A stretch of DNA of 64,000 bases from Asanoa sp040654855 (GTDB lineage Bacteria > Actinomycetota > Actinomycetes > Mycobacteriales > Micromonosporaceae). Both the position numbers and the translations under genes were made by a program. Below are positions 15,426-23,324 of this stretch, piece after piece; the first letter of the stretch is position 1; every line of letters begins with the position of its first letter. The stretch spans positions 34,541-98,540 of the forward strand of contig NZ_JBFAIU010000001.1 of the NCBI RefSeq assembly GCF_040654855.1. Reading direction: 5' to 3'. The notes beneath the pieces are model-generated. The model saw nothing but the letters and a program-made list of their open reading frames with translations, ran no database searches and had not been told where the DNA came from.

Positions 15426-16378
15426 GAGCCGACTCCTCCCGCTTGTACGAACTCTTCGAGCCAGGACCGGAATGCCGGGCCCAGGTCCTCACGCTGGCAT
15501 GCGATCTGCACGACGGCCTGCAAATAGCCCAGCGGCATGCCCGTGTCGTAGCGGGTGCCGCGGTAGACGATGCCGTGGACCGGGGTGCCCTCGTCGAGCA
15601 ACGTCTGCATCGCGTCGGTGAGCTGGATCTCGCCGCCGCTGCCGGGCTTGGTGTGCCGGAGCGTCTCGAAGATCTTGCCGGGCAGCACGTAGCGGCCGAG
15701 CACGGCGAGGTTGCTCGGCGCCTCCTCCGGCGTCGGCTTCTCGACGAGGCCCGTCACCCGCACCACCTCGGCGCCGGGCACCAGACCCTCCTCGGCCGGT
15801 GCGACCGACGCGATGCCGTAGCGCTTGACCTCCTCGCGCGGCACCTCCAGGAACGCCAGCACGATGCCGCCGGTCTGGGCCTGCAGGTCGAGCATCGCCG
15901 GCAGCAGCGGCTCGGACTCGTCGACGAACTCGTCACCGAGCAGCACCGCGAACGGCTCTGCGCCGACGTGTGAGTCACCCATGCCGACCGCGTGCCCGAG
16001 GCCGAGCGGCTCGCCCTGCCGGCAGGTGTAGATCTCGGCCAGCTCGGCGGGCCGGCGCACGGCCGCGAGCCGCTCCGCGTCGCCCTTCTCCTCGAGCCGG
16101 CTCTCCAGATAGGGCTGGCGGTCGAAGTGGTCGACCATGGAGGTCTTGCCGCGGCCGGTCACCAACAGGATGTCGGTGATGCCCGCGGCGGCCGCCTCCT
16201 CGACGATGTACTGCAGGACCGGCCGGTCCACGACGGGCAACAGCTCTTTGGGTACGGCCTTCGTCGCGGGCAGGAACCGGGTGGCGAGACCGGCGGCGGG
16301 AATGACCGCCTTGACCGCGCGCCGGCGCGGAGCGGTCGAAGGGGATGGCGGTCGTGAGGTCGCTGGCTCGTCCGACAT
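15422..16378 (-). CDS. galU: UTP-glucose-1-phosphate uridylyltransferase
   Basis: GalU makes UDP-glucose from UTP and glucose-1-phosphate for cell-wall and exopolysaccharide synthesis. The 318-residue protein shows the nucleotidyl-transferase motif AGLATRFLPATKAVPKEL, DRPVLQYIVEEA, GEPLGLGHAV and LVEKP. It has a Ser/Pro-rich N-terminal extension of about 20 residues. It follows the GGDEF gene by only nine bases and overlaps glp by four, so all five genes probably form one transcript. Confidence 0.95.
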   Translation of the reverse strand: MSDEPATSRPPSPSTAPRRRAVKAVIPAAGLATRFLPATKAVPKELLPVVDRPVLQYIVEEAAAAGITDILLVTGRGKTSMVDHFDRQPYLESRLEEKGDAERLAAVRRPAELAEIYTCRQGEPLGLGHAVGMGDSHVGAEPFAVLLGDEFVDESEPLLPAMLDLQAQTGGIVLAFLEVPREEVKRYGIASVAPAEEGLVPGAEVVRVTGLVEKPTPEEAPSNLAVLGRYVLPGKIFETLRHTKPGSGGEIQLTDAMQTLLDEGTPVHGIVYRGTRYDTGMPLGYLQAVVQIACQREDLGPAFRSWLEEFVQAGGVGS

Positions 16379-16387
16379 TCCGCGAGA

Positions 16388-18565
16388 CTATCCGCCCCTC
16401 GTCTGTCGCGGTGGCTGCGTCCCGCTTGACGCGCCGCCAGCAGGTCGGATCGGCTTCGAACCGCCGGCCTGCGACTGTTCCGCCGGACGGCGCAGATCAA
16501 GACCTGAACCCCCCGCCCGAGGCTGGTTGTCGGCCGGTGTCACGGCGGCCGCGGCGACCGGGATCTCGGCCATCACCGGCTCACCGCCGGGCGCCACCCG
16601 GAAGCCGTCGCGGCCGGCCGCCTTCGCGGCGTAGAGCGCGTCGTCGGCCGCGTCGAGCACGGCTTGCGCCGTGGCCGCGTGGCTCGGGAACACCGCGATT
16701 CCAATGGAGACCGTCACCGCGATGCCGTCCGCGTCGTCGAGGTCGAACGTCTCGTCGCGGACCGCGGAGCCCAGCCGGCGCGCGACGATGGCGGCGCCTT
16801 CGGCGTCGGTCTCCGGCAGCAGCACGACGAACTCCTCGCCGCCCTGCCGGAACGCCAGGTCGACCTCGCGCACCACGCCGCGGATCCGGCGGGCGAACTC
16901 GACCAGCACCGCGTCGCCGGCGGCGTGCCCGTGCGTGTCGTTGACCTCCTTGAACCGGTCGAGGTCGAGGGCGAGCACCGCGAGCATGCGGCCGAACCGG
17001 CTGGCCCGCTCGACCTCACGCCGGATCGACTCCCGCAGGTATCGGTAGTTCCACAGCCCGGTGAGCGGGTCCGTCAGGGAGAGCCGCTGTGCCTCCTGGT
17101 GCACGCGTACGTTGTCGACGGCGACCGCGGCCTGGCCGGCGAAGGTCCGCAAGGTGATGACGTCGGCGTCGTCGAACTCGTCGTTGCCCAGCCGGTCGTA
17201 GAGCGCGAGCACGCCCGACGCCGTCGGCGGCTCGAGCGGCTGCACACCCGGCACCGGCTCGGTCGGCGGCCCGGCGACGTTGAACGGCACGGCGACGTAC
17301 GTCCGGCAGGCCGGCTCGAACGGCGACAGCGGCGGCCCGTCGCGCTCCACCCGGCCGCGGCGCGGCACCCCGGTCGCGGCGACCCCGCCGAGGAGCCCGG
17401 CGCCGAGCGGCACCCGGCCGGCCGCCTCGACGCCGAGCCCGCACTGGCCGACCAGCGTGCCGGTGGCCGCGTCGAGCAGCAGCACCACCCCGCCGCTGGC
17501 GCCGGTCGCCGCCCGGGCCGTCTCCAGGATCACCTCGAGGATCCGCGGCAGGTCGTGGGTGCTGGACAGGGTGTCGCCCAGCACGGCCAGGTGCCCGCGG
17601 AGCTGGTCCCGGCTGGTGGTCAGCGCCCGCACGTACGCCTGTGTCTCCCGGGTCATCCGGTTGAACGCGACCGACAGCCGCCCGACCTCGTCCTGCCCGC
17701 GCACCGGCACCCGGGCCGCCAGGTCTCCACCGGCGGCCCGGTCGGCCGCGCCCGCGAGTTCGGCCAGCGGCCGGGTGGTCGACCGGGCCAGCCACCAGGC
17801 GGCACAGACCGCGAACAGGGCGGCGAGCACGACGGCGCAGACGAGCAGCGCGTAGAGGCCCTGGAGCTGGCCGGTCGGCACCGACAGCACGAGGGGGAGC
17901 GGCTGGCCCGGCGCCGGTGCGACCCGTCGGACCACCCGGCCGTCGGTCGTCTCGCCGAGCGCGTCACCGCTCATCCCGGCGGCGGCCGCGAGCACCGCCG
18001 GCAGTGTGCCCGGCGACTCGGTGCTGTGCACGGCGACCGGCGGGGAGCCGCCGAGCAGGGTGACCGCGGTGCCGGTCGCGCCGGCGAGCCGGCCGACGGT
18101 GGTGGCGTCGAGGTCGTGGGTGGCCCAGACCGAGCCGAGCGGCGCGCCGGCCGCGTCGCGGGCCTCGATCCGGACGGCCAGGCCGACGAACGGGCCCGGC
18201 TCCGCGGTGGGTTGCGCGCAGTCCGCCCACGGGCGTTCCGGGGACCCGGGAGTGCGCAGGGTGGGTACGCCGTCCGCGCGCTCGACCACGACGCCGGAGG
18301 CGAGCCCGCGGGCCACCACCTGGCTGGCCACGTCGGTCTGCCGGACCGGGTCCGTGGTGACGGCGACCGCGTCGGCCGCGGCCTGGAGCTGCTGGCAGAG
18401 GGAGCTGACCGAGCTGCGCACCGCGGTGGCCGCGACGCCCAGCCGGTCGGCGGCCCGGTCCCGGCCGACCGCGGCGACCGTCCCACCGACGAACATGGCG
18501 CCGAGCAGCACCGGTCCCAACACGACGGCGAGGAACGCGGCGGTCAGCCGCCCGCGCAGCGTCAC
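16388..18565 (-). CDS. Membrane diguanylate cyclase (HAMP-GAF-GGDEF)
   Basis: A 725-residue sensor that makes cyclic-di-GMP. Order: N-terminal transmembrane helix (about 7-28), an extracytoplasmic sensor of about 200 residues with a few cysteines, a second helix near 235-260, a HAMP linker (RSTTRPLAELAGAADRAAGG), a GAF-like domain (about 330-510) and GGDEF. The active site is GGEEF at 575-579, with an RxxD inhibitory I-site (R566, D569) exactly five residues upstream, so it should be active and product-inhibited. The start is GTG at 18565 behind GAAGGGGGA. The C-terminus is a disordered Gly/Pro tail of about 55 residues. Being first in the galU-glp-rimJ-glpR transcript is unusual. Confidence 0.92.
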   Translation of the reverse strand: MTLRGRLTAAFLAVVLGPVLLGAMFVGGTVAAVGRDRAADRLGVAATAVRSSVSSLCQQLQAAADAVAVTTDPVRQTDVASQVVARGLASGVVVERADGVPTLRTPGSPERPWADCAQPTAEPGPFVGLAVRIEARDAAGAPLGSVWATHDLDATTVGRLAGATGTAVTLLGGSPPVAVHSTESPGTLPAVLAAAAGMSGDALGETTDGRVVRRVAPAPGQPLPLVLSVPTGQLQGLYALLVCAVVLAALFAVCAAWWLARSTTRPLAELAGAADRAAGGDLAARVPVRGQDEVGRLSVAFNRMTRETQAYVRALTTSRDQLRGHLAVLGDTLSSTHDLPRILEVILETARAATGASGGVVLLLDAATGTLVGQCGLGVEAAGRVPLGAGLLGGVAATGVPRRGRVERDGPPLSPFEPACRTYVAVPFNVAGPPTEPVPGVQPLEPPTASGVLALYDRLGNDEFDDADVITLRTFAGQAAVAVDNVRVHQEAQRLSLTDPLTGLWNYRYLRESIRREVERASRFGRMLAVLALDLDRFKEVNDTHGHAAGDAVLVEFARRIRGVVREVDLAFRQGGEEFVVLLPETDAEGAAIVARRLGSAVRDETFDLDDADGIAVTVSIGIAVFPSHAATAQAVLDAADDALYAAKAAGRDGFRVAPGGEPVMAEIPVAAAAVTPADNQPRAGGSGLDLRRPAEQSQAGGSKPIRPAGGASSGTQPPRQTRGG

Positions 18566-18643
18566 AACTCCCCCTTCAGCCTGCAATGCTCGGCAGCGGT
18601 GTGTCCGTCGAGGGTCTAACCGGCTGAGGGTCGGGAGTGTTGC

Positions 18644-19237
18644 GTGCCGGATTTATCGCATAGTGGGTCGACGAAGGCTGACATGCGGGCAGCGGTGCTC
18701 GCGGAACGCCGGTCGCTGACCCCGCAGACGTTGGCGGCGAACGCCGCGGCATTGACCGCGGTGCTCACCGAGCTGGTTCGGGCGGGGACGCCGCGGGTGG
18801 TCTGCGCATACGTGCCGGTCGGCAGCGAGCCGGGCGGTGCCGAGCTGGCGGCGGCGCTGTGGGAGGCGCTGCCGGGGCCGGCCGAGCTGCTGTTGCCCGT
18901 GCTCCGGCCCGACAACGACCTGGACTGGGCCCGCTACGCGGGCACGCTGGTGCCGGCGGGGCGTGGGCTGCGGGAGCCGCCCGGCGAGCGGCTGGGAGTC
19001 GGCGCCGTGGCCGGCGCCGAGCTGATCGTGGCGCCGGCGCTGGCCGTCGACCGGAGGGGGATGCGGCTCGGGCGGGGCGGCGGCTCGTACGACCGGGCGC
19101 TGGCCCGGGTGCCCGCCGGTGTGCCGGTGGTCGCGCTGCTGCACGACGGGGAGCTGGTCGACCGGGTGCCGGAGGCGGCACACGACCAGCGCGTGACCGG
19201 GGTGATCACCCCGGCGACCGGTCTGACGAGGCTCTAG
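18644..19237 (+). CDS. 5-formyltetrahydrofolate cyclo-ligase
   Basis: Converts 5-formyl-THF to 5,10-methenyl-THF with ATP, in the cytoplasm. A 197-residue member with STKADMRAAVLAERRSL at the start (substrate-binding region), ELLLPVLRPDNDLDW, and the phosphate-binding loop MRLGRGGGSYDRALAR followed by HDxRV (here HDQRVTGVITP). The start is GTG at 18644; no clear ribosome site is visible. It is divergent from the GGDEF-galU operon, and its stop overlaps the fmdB stop region by four bases tail to tail. Confidence 0.93.
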   Translation: MPDLSHSGSTKADMRAAVLAERRSLTPQTLAANAAALTAVLTELVRAGTPRVVCAYVPVGSEPGGAELAAALWEALPGPAELLLPVLRPDNDLDWARYAGTLVPAGRGLREPPGERLGVGAVAGAELIVAPALAVDRRGMRLGRGGGSYDRALARVPAGVPVVALLHDGELVDRVPEAAHDQRVTGVITPATGLTRL

Positions 19238-19542
19238 GAGGAAGCGGAAGGCGTCGTGCTCGCGGCCTTGGCCGGCTCGGCCTTCGGCTTGGACTCGGTC
19301 TTCGACTCGGTCTTGGTCTCGGTCTTCGCCTCGGACTTGACCTTGGTGTCGCCGCCCGTGGCGCCGTTGCGCGAGTCGGTGCGGTAGAAGCCGGAGCCCT
19401 TGAAGACGACGCCGACGGAGTTGAAGACCTTACGCAGGCGACCCTCGCACTCCGGGCACACGGTCAGCGGCTCGTCGGCGAACGACTGGACCGCCTCGAG
19501 GTTGTGTCCGCACTCGGTGCAGGCGTACTGGTAGGTCGGCAC
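19234..19542 (-). CDS. FmdB-family zinc-ribbon regulatory protein
   Basis: A 102-residue protein. The first 60 residues are the FmdB/CxxC_CxxC_SSSS zinc ribbon: PTYQYACTECGH, then CPECEG, then VFKGSGFYRTDSR. The last 40 residues are a low-complexity Lys/Thr/Glu/Ser tail with repeated TKTES units. FmdB proteins are small putative regulators whose targets are unclear. The GTG start at 19542 is preceded by GGAGGAA. A CIRCE element overlaps its promoter, pointing to HrcA heat-shock control. Confidence 0.9.
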   Translation of the reverse strand: MPTYQYACTECGHNLEAVQSFADEPLTVCPECEGRLRKVFNSVGVVFKGSGFYRTDSRNGATGGDTKVKSEAKTETKTESKTESKPKAEPAKAASTTPSASS

Positions 19543-19566
19543 GGCTTCCTCCGGATCTTGCGAGTC

Positions 19567-19593
19567 TTGGCACTCAGCCTATCCGAGTGCTAA
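19567..19593 (-). promoter_or_regulatory. CIRCE element (HrcA operator) upstream of fmdB
   Basis: TTGGCACTC (19567-19575), nine bases, GAGTGCTAA (19585-19593). This matches the CIRCE consensus TTAGCACTC-N9-GAGTGCTAA with a single mismatch and exact spacing. Read on the minus strand, a -10 hexamer TAGGCT (complement of 19576-19581) sits in the spacer, so HrcA would cover the promoter of the fmdB gene, which starts 25 bases downstream. The remainder of this gap up to 19844 holds nothing else recognisable. Confidence 0.85.
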
Positions 19594-19844
19594 TAGTGCG
19601 GCATCGGACGCGGCTTCGTCCAGCGACAACATCAACCCCAGTGCGGGGGCCGGTCTTCCCAGAGGCGATCGTCGTTGGTGTCGGATCGCTCACCCCAGCC
19701 CCGGTCGGTGTCGTCCGACGTCTGCTCGGGGAGGACGGACTCGTCGCCGCTGAGGTCGACGGGACGGTCGTCATCTGCTGCGACGGGCGGTTCCACGCGG
19801 TTCACGCACGCAGCGTACCCGCGCGTTCGGTAGCGTCGTTCGGC

Positions 19845-20153
19845 GTGACGTACGACGACGCCTCCTGGCAGCGTCCCGGACCGGGCAGCGAACCGCCCGC
19901 ACCGGAGCGCACCGGGGAGGCCGTGCCCCCGACGGGCTACGCGGGTCCGCCGCCCACGCAGCAGCCGCCGGCAGGGTGGCGGCCGCCCACCTATCTGCAG
20001 CCGCCACCACCCCGCCAGCTCGCGCCGCAGGACATCGACAAGATCGAGGCGCAGGAGAAGGACGCCCGGACGCTCACCTACGGCGTCGGCCTGGTCGCCG
20101 CCGCCGTGATGGTCGTGCTGTCCTGCCTGCTCTGCTCGCGGGTGCTCTTCTAG
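19845..20153 (+). CDS. Proline-rich tail-anchored small membrane protein
   Basis: A 102-residue protein: the first 55 residues are Pro/Gly-rich and disordered (PPTGYAGPPPTQQPPAGW). A short charged helix IDKIEAQEKDARTLT follows, then one C-terminal transmembrane helix (about 80-98, VGLVAAAVMVVLSCLLC). GTG at 19845 was chosen because the protein-like sequence VTYDDASWQRPG starts there; the frame is open upstream, so a longer form is possible. No family recognised. The end lies six bases from the convergent DUF2231 stop. Confidence 0.65.
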   Translation: MTYDDASWQRPGPGSEPPAPERTGEAVPPTGYAGPPPTQQPPAGWRPPTYLQPPPPRQLAPQDIDKIEAQEKDARTLTYGVGLVAAAVMVVLSCLLCSRVLF

Positions 20154-20159
20154 TTCCAG

Positions 20160-20645
20160 CTAGGGGACGGCGCCTTCCCAGACGGCGTGTGCGCCGCTGT
20201 CGCCGGTGAGGAAGACGTAGATCGCGGTCACGACGGCCAGCGCGATGACCACGACGCTGAGCGCCAGGGTGACCCCGATCGGGAAGTGCGGCGCCCGCCG
20301 GCTGCCGCTCGTGATGAACAGCATGAGCAACGTCACGACGCCCAGGGCGAGCGTGAACCACCAGGTCTTGTCGCCGTAGCTCTGGTGCTGGTTGACCTTG
20401 TCGAGGATCTCCTGGGAGAAGCCGGCGGCGACCAGGCGGTCGCGCAGGTTCTCGCCGGACGCCTTGGCGAACCAGGCGGCGATGGGGGAGATCACCGCGA
20501 GGGCCAGGACCGCCCACCCGATCTTGCCGCGGAAGCGCGGGACCACCGCGTACACGACCGCGCCGAGGCACAGCAGGGGGATGAACACCACGGCCGCGTG
20601 GATGATCAGGGGATGGGCCGGTATGCCCAGAATGTTGTTCAGCAT
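20160..20645 (-). CDS. DUF2231-family membrane protein
   Basis: A 161-residue protein with four transmembrane helices (roughly 14-35, 43-62, 92-112 and 125-147). The opening ILGIPAHPLIIHAAVVFIPL is the hallmark of DUF2231, in which a conserved His sits in the first helix. The function of this family is unknown; a link to redox or heme is often supposed. The start ATG at 20645 has a perfect AGGAGG seven bases upstream, and a -10 hexamer TACGCT lies just before that. It is divergent from the Fur-family gene, so the two may share regulation. Confidence 0.85.
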   Translation of the reverse strand: MLNNILGIPAHPLIIHAAVVFIPLLCLGAVVYAVVPRFRGKIGWAVLALAVISPIAAWFAKASGENLRDRLVAAGFSQEILDKVNQHQSYGDKTWWFTLALGVVTLLMLFITSGSRRAPHFPIGVTLALSVVVIALAVVTAIYVFLTGDSGAHAVWEGAVP

Positions 20646-20801
20646 GCGGCCTCCTGAGGATTGCGATGTCAGCGTACGGCGCTGAACAGTCCTTACGAAC
20701 GGGACACGTGAGGCGGACGCGCTTCGGTTCATCGCTTGATCGAAATGCGGCTGAACTCGTCGTATCTTGAACGTTTCCAGGTTGCGTGCTTCCATTGCGG
20801 C

Positions 20802-21242
20802 ATGTCGGAGTCGGCGGAGGAGCGTGGCGCGGGCCTGCTGCGATCCCGTGGCATGCGGGTGACGCGGCCGCGGCTCGCCGTGCTCGACGTGTTGGCCGGC
20901 GGCGGTCACCTCGAGGTCGACGAGATCGCCACGGCGGTGCGCGCGCGGCTCGACTCGGTGTCCACGCAGGCGGTGTACGACGTCCTCGGCGCGCTCTCCC
21001 GGGCCGGCCTGGCCCGGCGGATCGAGCCGGCCGGCAGCCCGGCGCGGTTCGAGGCGCGCACCGGCGACAACCACCACCACGTGGTCTGCCGGGCCTGCGG
21101 CGCGATCGACGACGTCGACTGCGTGCACGGTTCGGCACCCTGCCTCGACCCGACCGGCACACACGGCTTCGTGGTCGACGAGGCCGAAGTGACGTTCTGG
21201 GGCCTTTGCCCGGCATGCCTCGCCCGCAAGGCCGACGACTGA
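20802..21242 (+). CDS. Fur-family metal-dependent repressor
   Basis: A 146-residue Fur/PerR/Zur-type regulator. An N-terminal winged helix (RVTRPRLAVLDVLAGGGHLE, VSTQAVYDVLGALSRAGLA) is followed by the dimerisation domain with NHHHVVCRACGAIDDVDC and a second CPAC pair for structural zinc. The sequence resembles the FurA/CatR group that responds to peroxide more than Zur, but the sensing metal cannot be set from sequence alone. The ATG at 20802 starts the family homology; an upstream in-frame ATG would add 22 unrelated residues. It is divergent from DUF2231 and 25 bases ahead of the oxygenase gene. Confidence 0.9.
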   Translation: MSESAEERGAGLLRSRGMRVTRPRLAVLDVLAGGGHLEVDEIATAVRARLDSVSTQAVYDVLGALSRAGLARRIEPAGSPARFEARTGDNHHHVVCRACGAIDDVDCVHGSAPCLDPTGTHGFVVDEAEVTFWGLCPACLARKADD

Positions 21243-21267
21243 AAGCTCCCGTGGCAGGCTTGGCCAC

Positions 21268-22110
21268 ATGGCGGATCTGGGGTTGTTCGGGCCTGGCACG
21301 GTGACCTGGCGGGTGCACGCCGAGCCCATCCTGTTCGTCGGCGGACTGCGGTCGCTCTACCTGCAGGCACTGCATCCCCGGGCGATGGCCGGGGTGGCGC
21401 AGAACTCGCACTACAAGGCCGACCCGTGGGGCCGGCTGGTGCGCACCTCGATCTACGTCGCGACCGCCGTGTACGGAACCACCGCCGAGGCGCAGGAGGC
21501 CGGCCGCCGGCTGCGCGCGCTGCACGCCCGGATGACCGCGCGGGACCCGTTCACCGGCGAGGTGTTCCGGATCGACGAGCCGGAGCTGCTGCGCTGGGTG
21601 CACGTCGCCGAGGTCGAGTCGTTCATCACGACCGCCCGCCAGGCCGGGGTGCCGCTGACGGACGCCGAGGTCGACACGTACTACGACGAGCAGCGCCGGG
21701 TCGCCGCGCTGGCGGGCCTGGACCCGGCGTCCGTGCCCGGGTCGGCGGCCGAGGTCGAGGCCTACTACGAGGCGATGCAGCCGCAGCTGCGGGTGACCCG
21801 CGACTCGGCCGAGGCCCTGGTCTTCCTCACGGCGCCGCCGGTGCCGTGGAAGCTCAACCCCGCGGTGCGGCTCGGCCTCGAGCTGGGCGGGCCGCGGCTG
21901 CTCTACCTCGGCGTCGCCTCGACCGCCCTCGGCCTGCTGCCGACCTGGGCGCGGCGCCTGTACGGCGGGTTCGGCCTGCCGGTCGAGGGTTTCACCGCGG
22001 GCCTGTCGGTGCGCGCCCTGCGGGCGACCTTGGCGGCGCTGCCCCGCCGCTACGTGGAGGGCCCGATCTACAAGGGCGCGATGGCCCGCGCCGCCGCGGC
22101 CGCGCGCTAG
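21268..22110 (+). CDS. MpaB-family oxygenase (DUF2236)
   Basis: A 280-residue helical protein of the ER-bound oxygenase MpaB/Latex-clearing-protein superfamily, in which members bind heme b. Family blocks seen are WRVHAEPILFVGGLRSLYLQ, LHPRAMAGVAQNSHYKADPW and RWVHVAEVESFITTARQAG, with conserved Arg and His in the first two. The natural substrate is unknown. It is preceded closely by the Fur gene, so it may be co-transcribed and iron-linked. It overlaps the end of the convergent DUF3800-like gene by four bases. Confidence 0.88.
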   Translation: MADLGLFGPGTVTWRVHAEPILFVGGLRSLYLQALHPRAMAGVAQNSHYKADPWGRLVRTSIYVATAVYGTTAEAQEAGRRLRALHARMTARDPFTGEVFRIDEPELLRWVHVAEVESFITTARQAGVPLTDAEVDTYYDEQRRVAALAGLDPASVPGSAAEVEAYYEAMQPQLRVTRDSAEALVFLTAPPVPWKLNPAVRLGLELGGPRLLYLGVASTALGLLPTWARRLYGGFGLPVEGFTAGLSVRALRATLAALPRRYVEGPIYKGAMARAAAAAR

Positions 22111-22949
22111 ACGTAGGCCGCGGCCAGCTCCGTCAGCTCTGGGTCGGCGCGACCGGCGATCACCCGGACCGTGCCCGCGACGATGTCGGCGACCTGGACC
22201 CTGGGGTCGTCGTTGGAGTCGACCAGCGTGAACCCGACCAGGTCGGGCGCGGCGGCCGTCAGCCAGGCGACCCGCGCCGGGGTGAGCGTGCTCTGGAAGT
22301 CGTGGGTGATCCGCACCCGCCCCCAGTGGCCGACCGTGTGCACGATCGCGGGCGCCAGCAGGTCGACGGGCGCGAACGCCGGCGGATCGCTGCGGCGGCG
22401 CTCGAGAAAATCGTCGGCCCGGGCGCGGCTCTTGGCGAGCAGGGCCAGCGTCTCGTCGGCAGCCGGCGGGACGCCGGTGCGGCGCAGGTCGTCGATCGAC
22501 CAGAACAGCGCGTCGGCGGCGGTCGGGTCGAGGGGCTCCCGGGTGCGCAGCAGGGCGTTGCCCGCCACCAGGAAGCGGCGCCAGCGCGGCTCGTCGGTGA
22601 CCGGCAGGGTCGCGGCCCGCTCGGGTGCGTCGATCAGCTGGCCGAGCACCTGGCGCAGCAGGAACCGCGGCTTGTCGACGAGCAGGACGTGGGCCCGGCC
22701 GTGCACCGGGCCGTCCGGGCCGAGCAACCAGACCAGGACGGCGCGGTGCTTCTCACGGAGGAGATGGTTGGCCTTGTACTCGGTGGCCGGCGAGCGGATC
22801 CGTGCCCGCAGCTCGGCCATGCAGTCGGCGGCGGCCTCCCAGGTCAGGTGGACGCTGCCGTGCGCGAAGACCGTGGTCGGGGACGAGACGAGCTGCTGGC
22901 CCTCATAGCCGGACTCGTCGCAGGCGATGTCGAGGGGTTCCGCCGCCAC
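22107..22949 (-). CDS. DUF3800-like protein
   Basis: A 280-residue protein with the spaced acidic pattern of DUF3800, an RNase H-like fold: DIACDESGYEG at the start, EYKANHLLR in the middle, HDFQSTLTP, and DDPRVQVADIVAGTVRV near the end (Q-x-AD-x-xAG). The biochemical role of the family is unsettled; some members lie in defence islands, but no defence partner is visible here. The start is GTG at 22949 with GGGAGG ten bases upstream. A small membrane protein gene precedes it on the same strand. Confidence 0.65.
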   Translation of the reverse strand: MAAEPLDIACDESGYEGQQLVSSPTTVFAHGSVHLTWEAAADCMAELRARIRSPATEYKANHLLREKHRAVLVWLLGPDGPVHGRAHVLLVDKPRFLLRQVLGQLIDAPERAATLPVTDEPRWRRFLVAGNALLRTREPLDPTAADALFWSIDDLRRTGVPPAADETLALLAKSRARADDFLERRRSDPPAFAPVDLLAPAIVHTVGHWGRVRITHDFQSTLTPARVAWLTAAAPDLVGFTLVDSNDDPRVQVADIVAGTVRVIAGRADPELTELAAAYV

Positions 22950-22972
22950 CCGGCCACCCTCCCACGGTTGGG

Positions 22973-23209
22973 TCAACCGGTGACAGCGTTTTTCCTGGCC
23001 TGCCGCCGAGCCAGCAACGTGGCGAAGATGATCAATGCGATGACGCCCGGCCCACAGTGGACGGCCAGCACCCCGGCGAGGCTGGGCCCACCCCAGTCGG
23101 CCTGATACGTCGAGGGGTCGTTGAAGTCGATGACGAACGGCTCGACCGCCGCCCGCCCGATCAGATAGATCCCCAACCCGATCCCGATAACCGCCAGCAC
23201 CTTCTTCAT
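22973..23209 (-). CDS. Small membrane protein
   Basis: A 78-residue protein with two transmembrane helices: MKKVLAVIGIGLGIYLIGRA at the start and GPGVIALIIFATLLARRQ near the end. A polar loop containing DFNDPSTYQADWGGP lies between them. No family recognised, but the form is typical of actinobacterial small membrane proteins. The ATG at 23209 is preceded by GGAGGG. It ends 24 bases before the DUF3800-like gene and probably shares its transcript. Confidence 0.75.
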   Translation of the reverse strand: MKKVLAVIGIGLGIYLIGRAAVEPFVIDFNDPSTYQADWGGPSLAGVLAVHCGPGVIALIIFATLLARRQARKNAVTG

Positions 23210-23324
23210 GCCCTCCAGCCTGGTCGGACGGGCCGCGCTGCTCCATCCGGCCAGCCGCCCGACCGTGGTGCGGTTAGCCGCACCAGAGATGGGTATCAAC
23301 GTCCGCGGCGAAGGCGGTGGGCCC

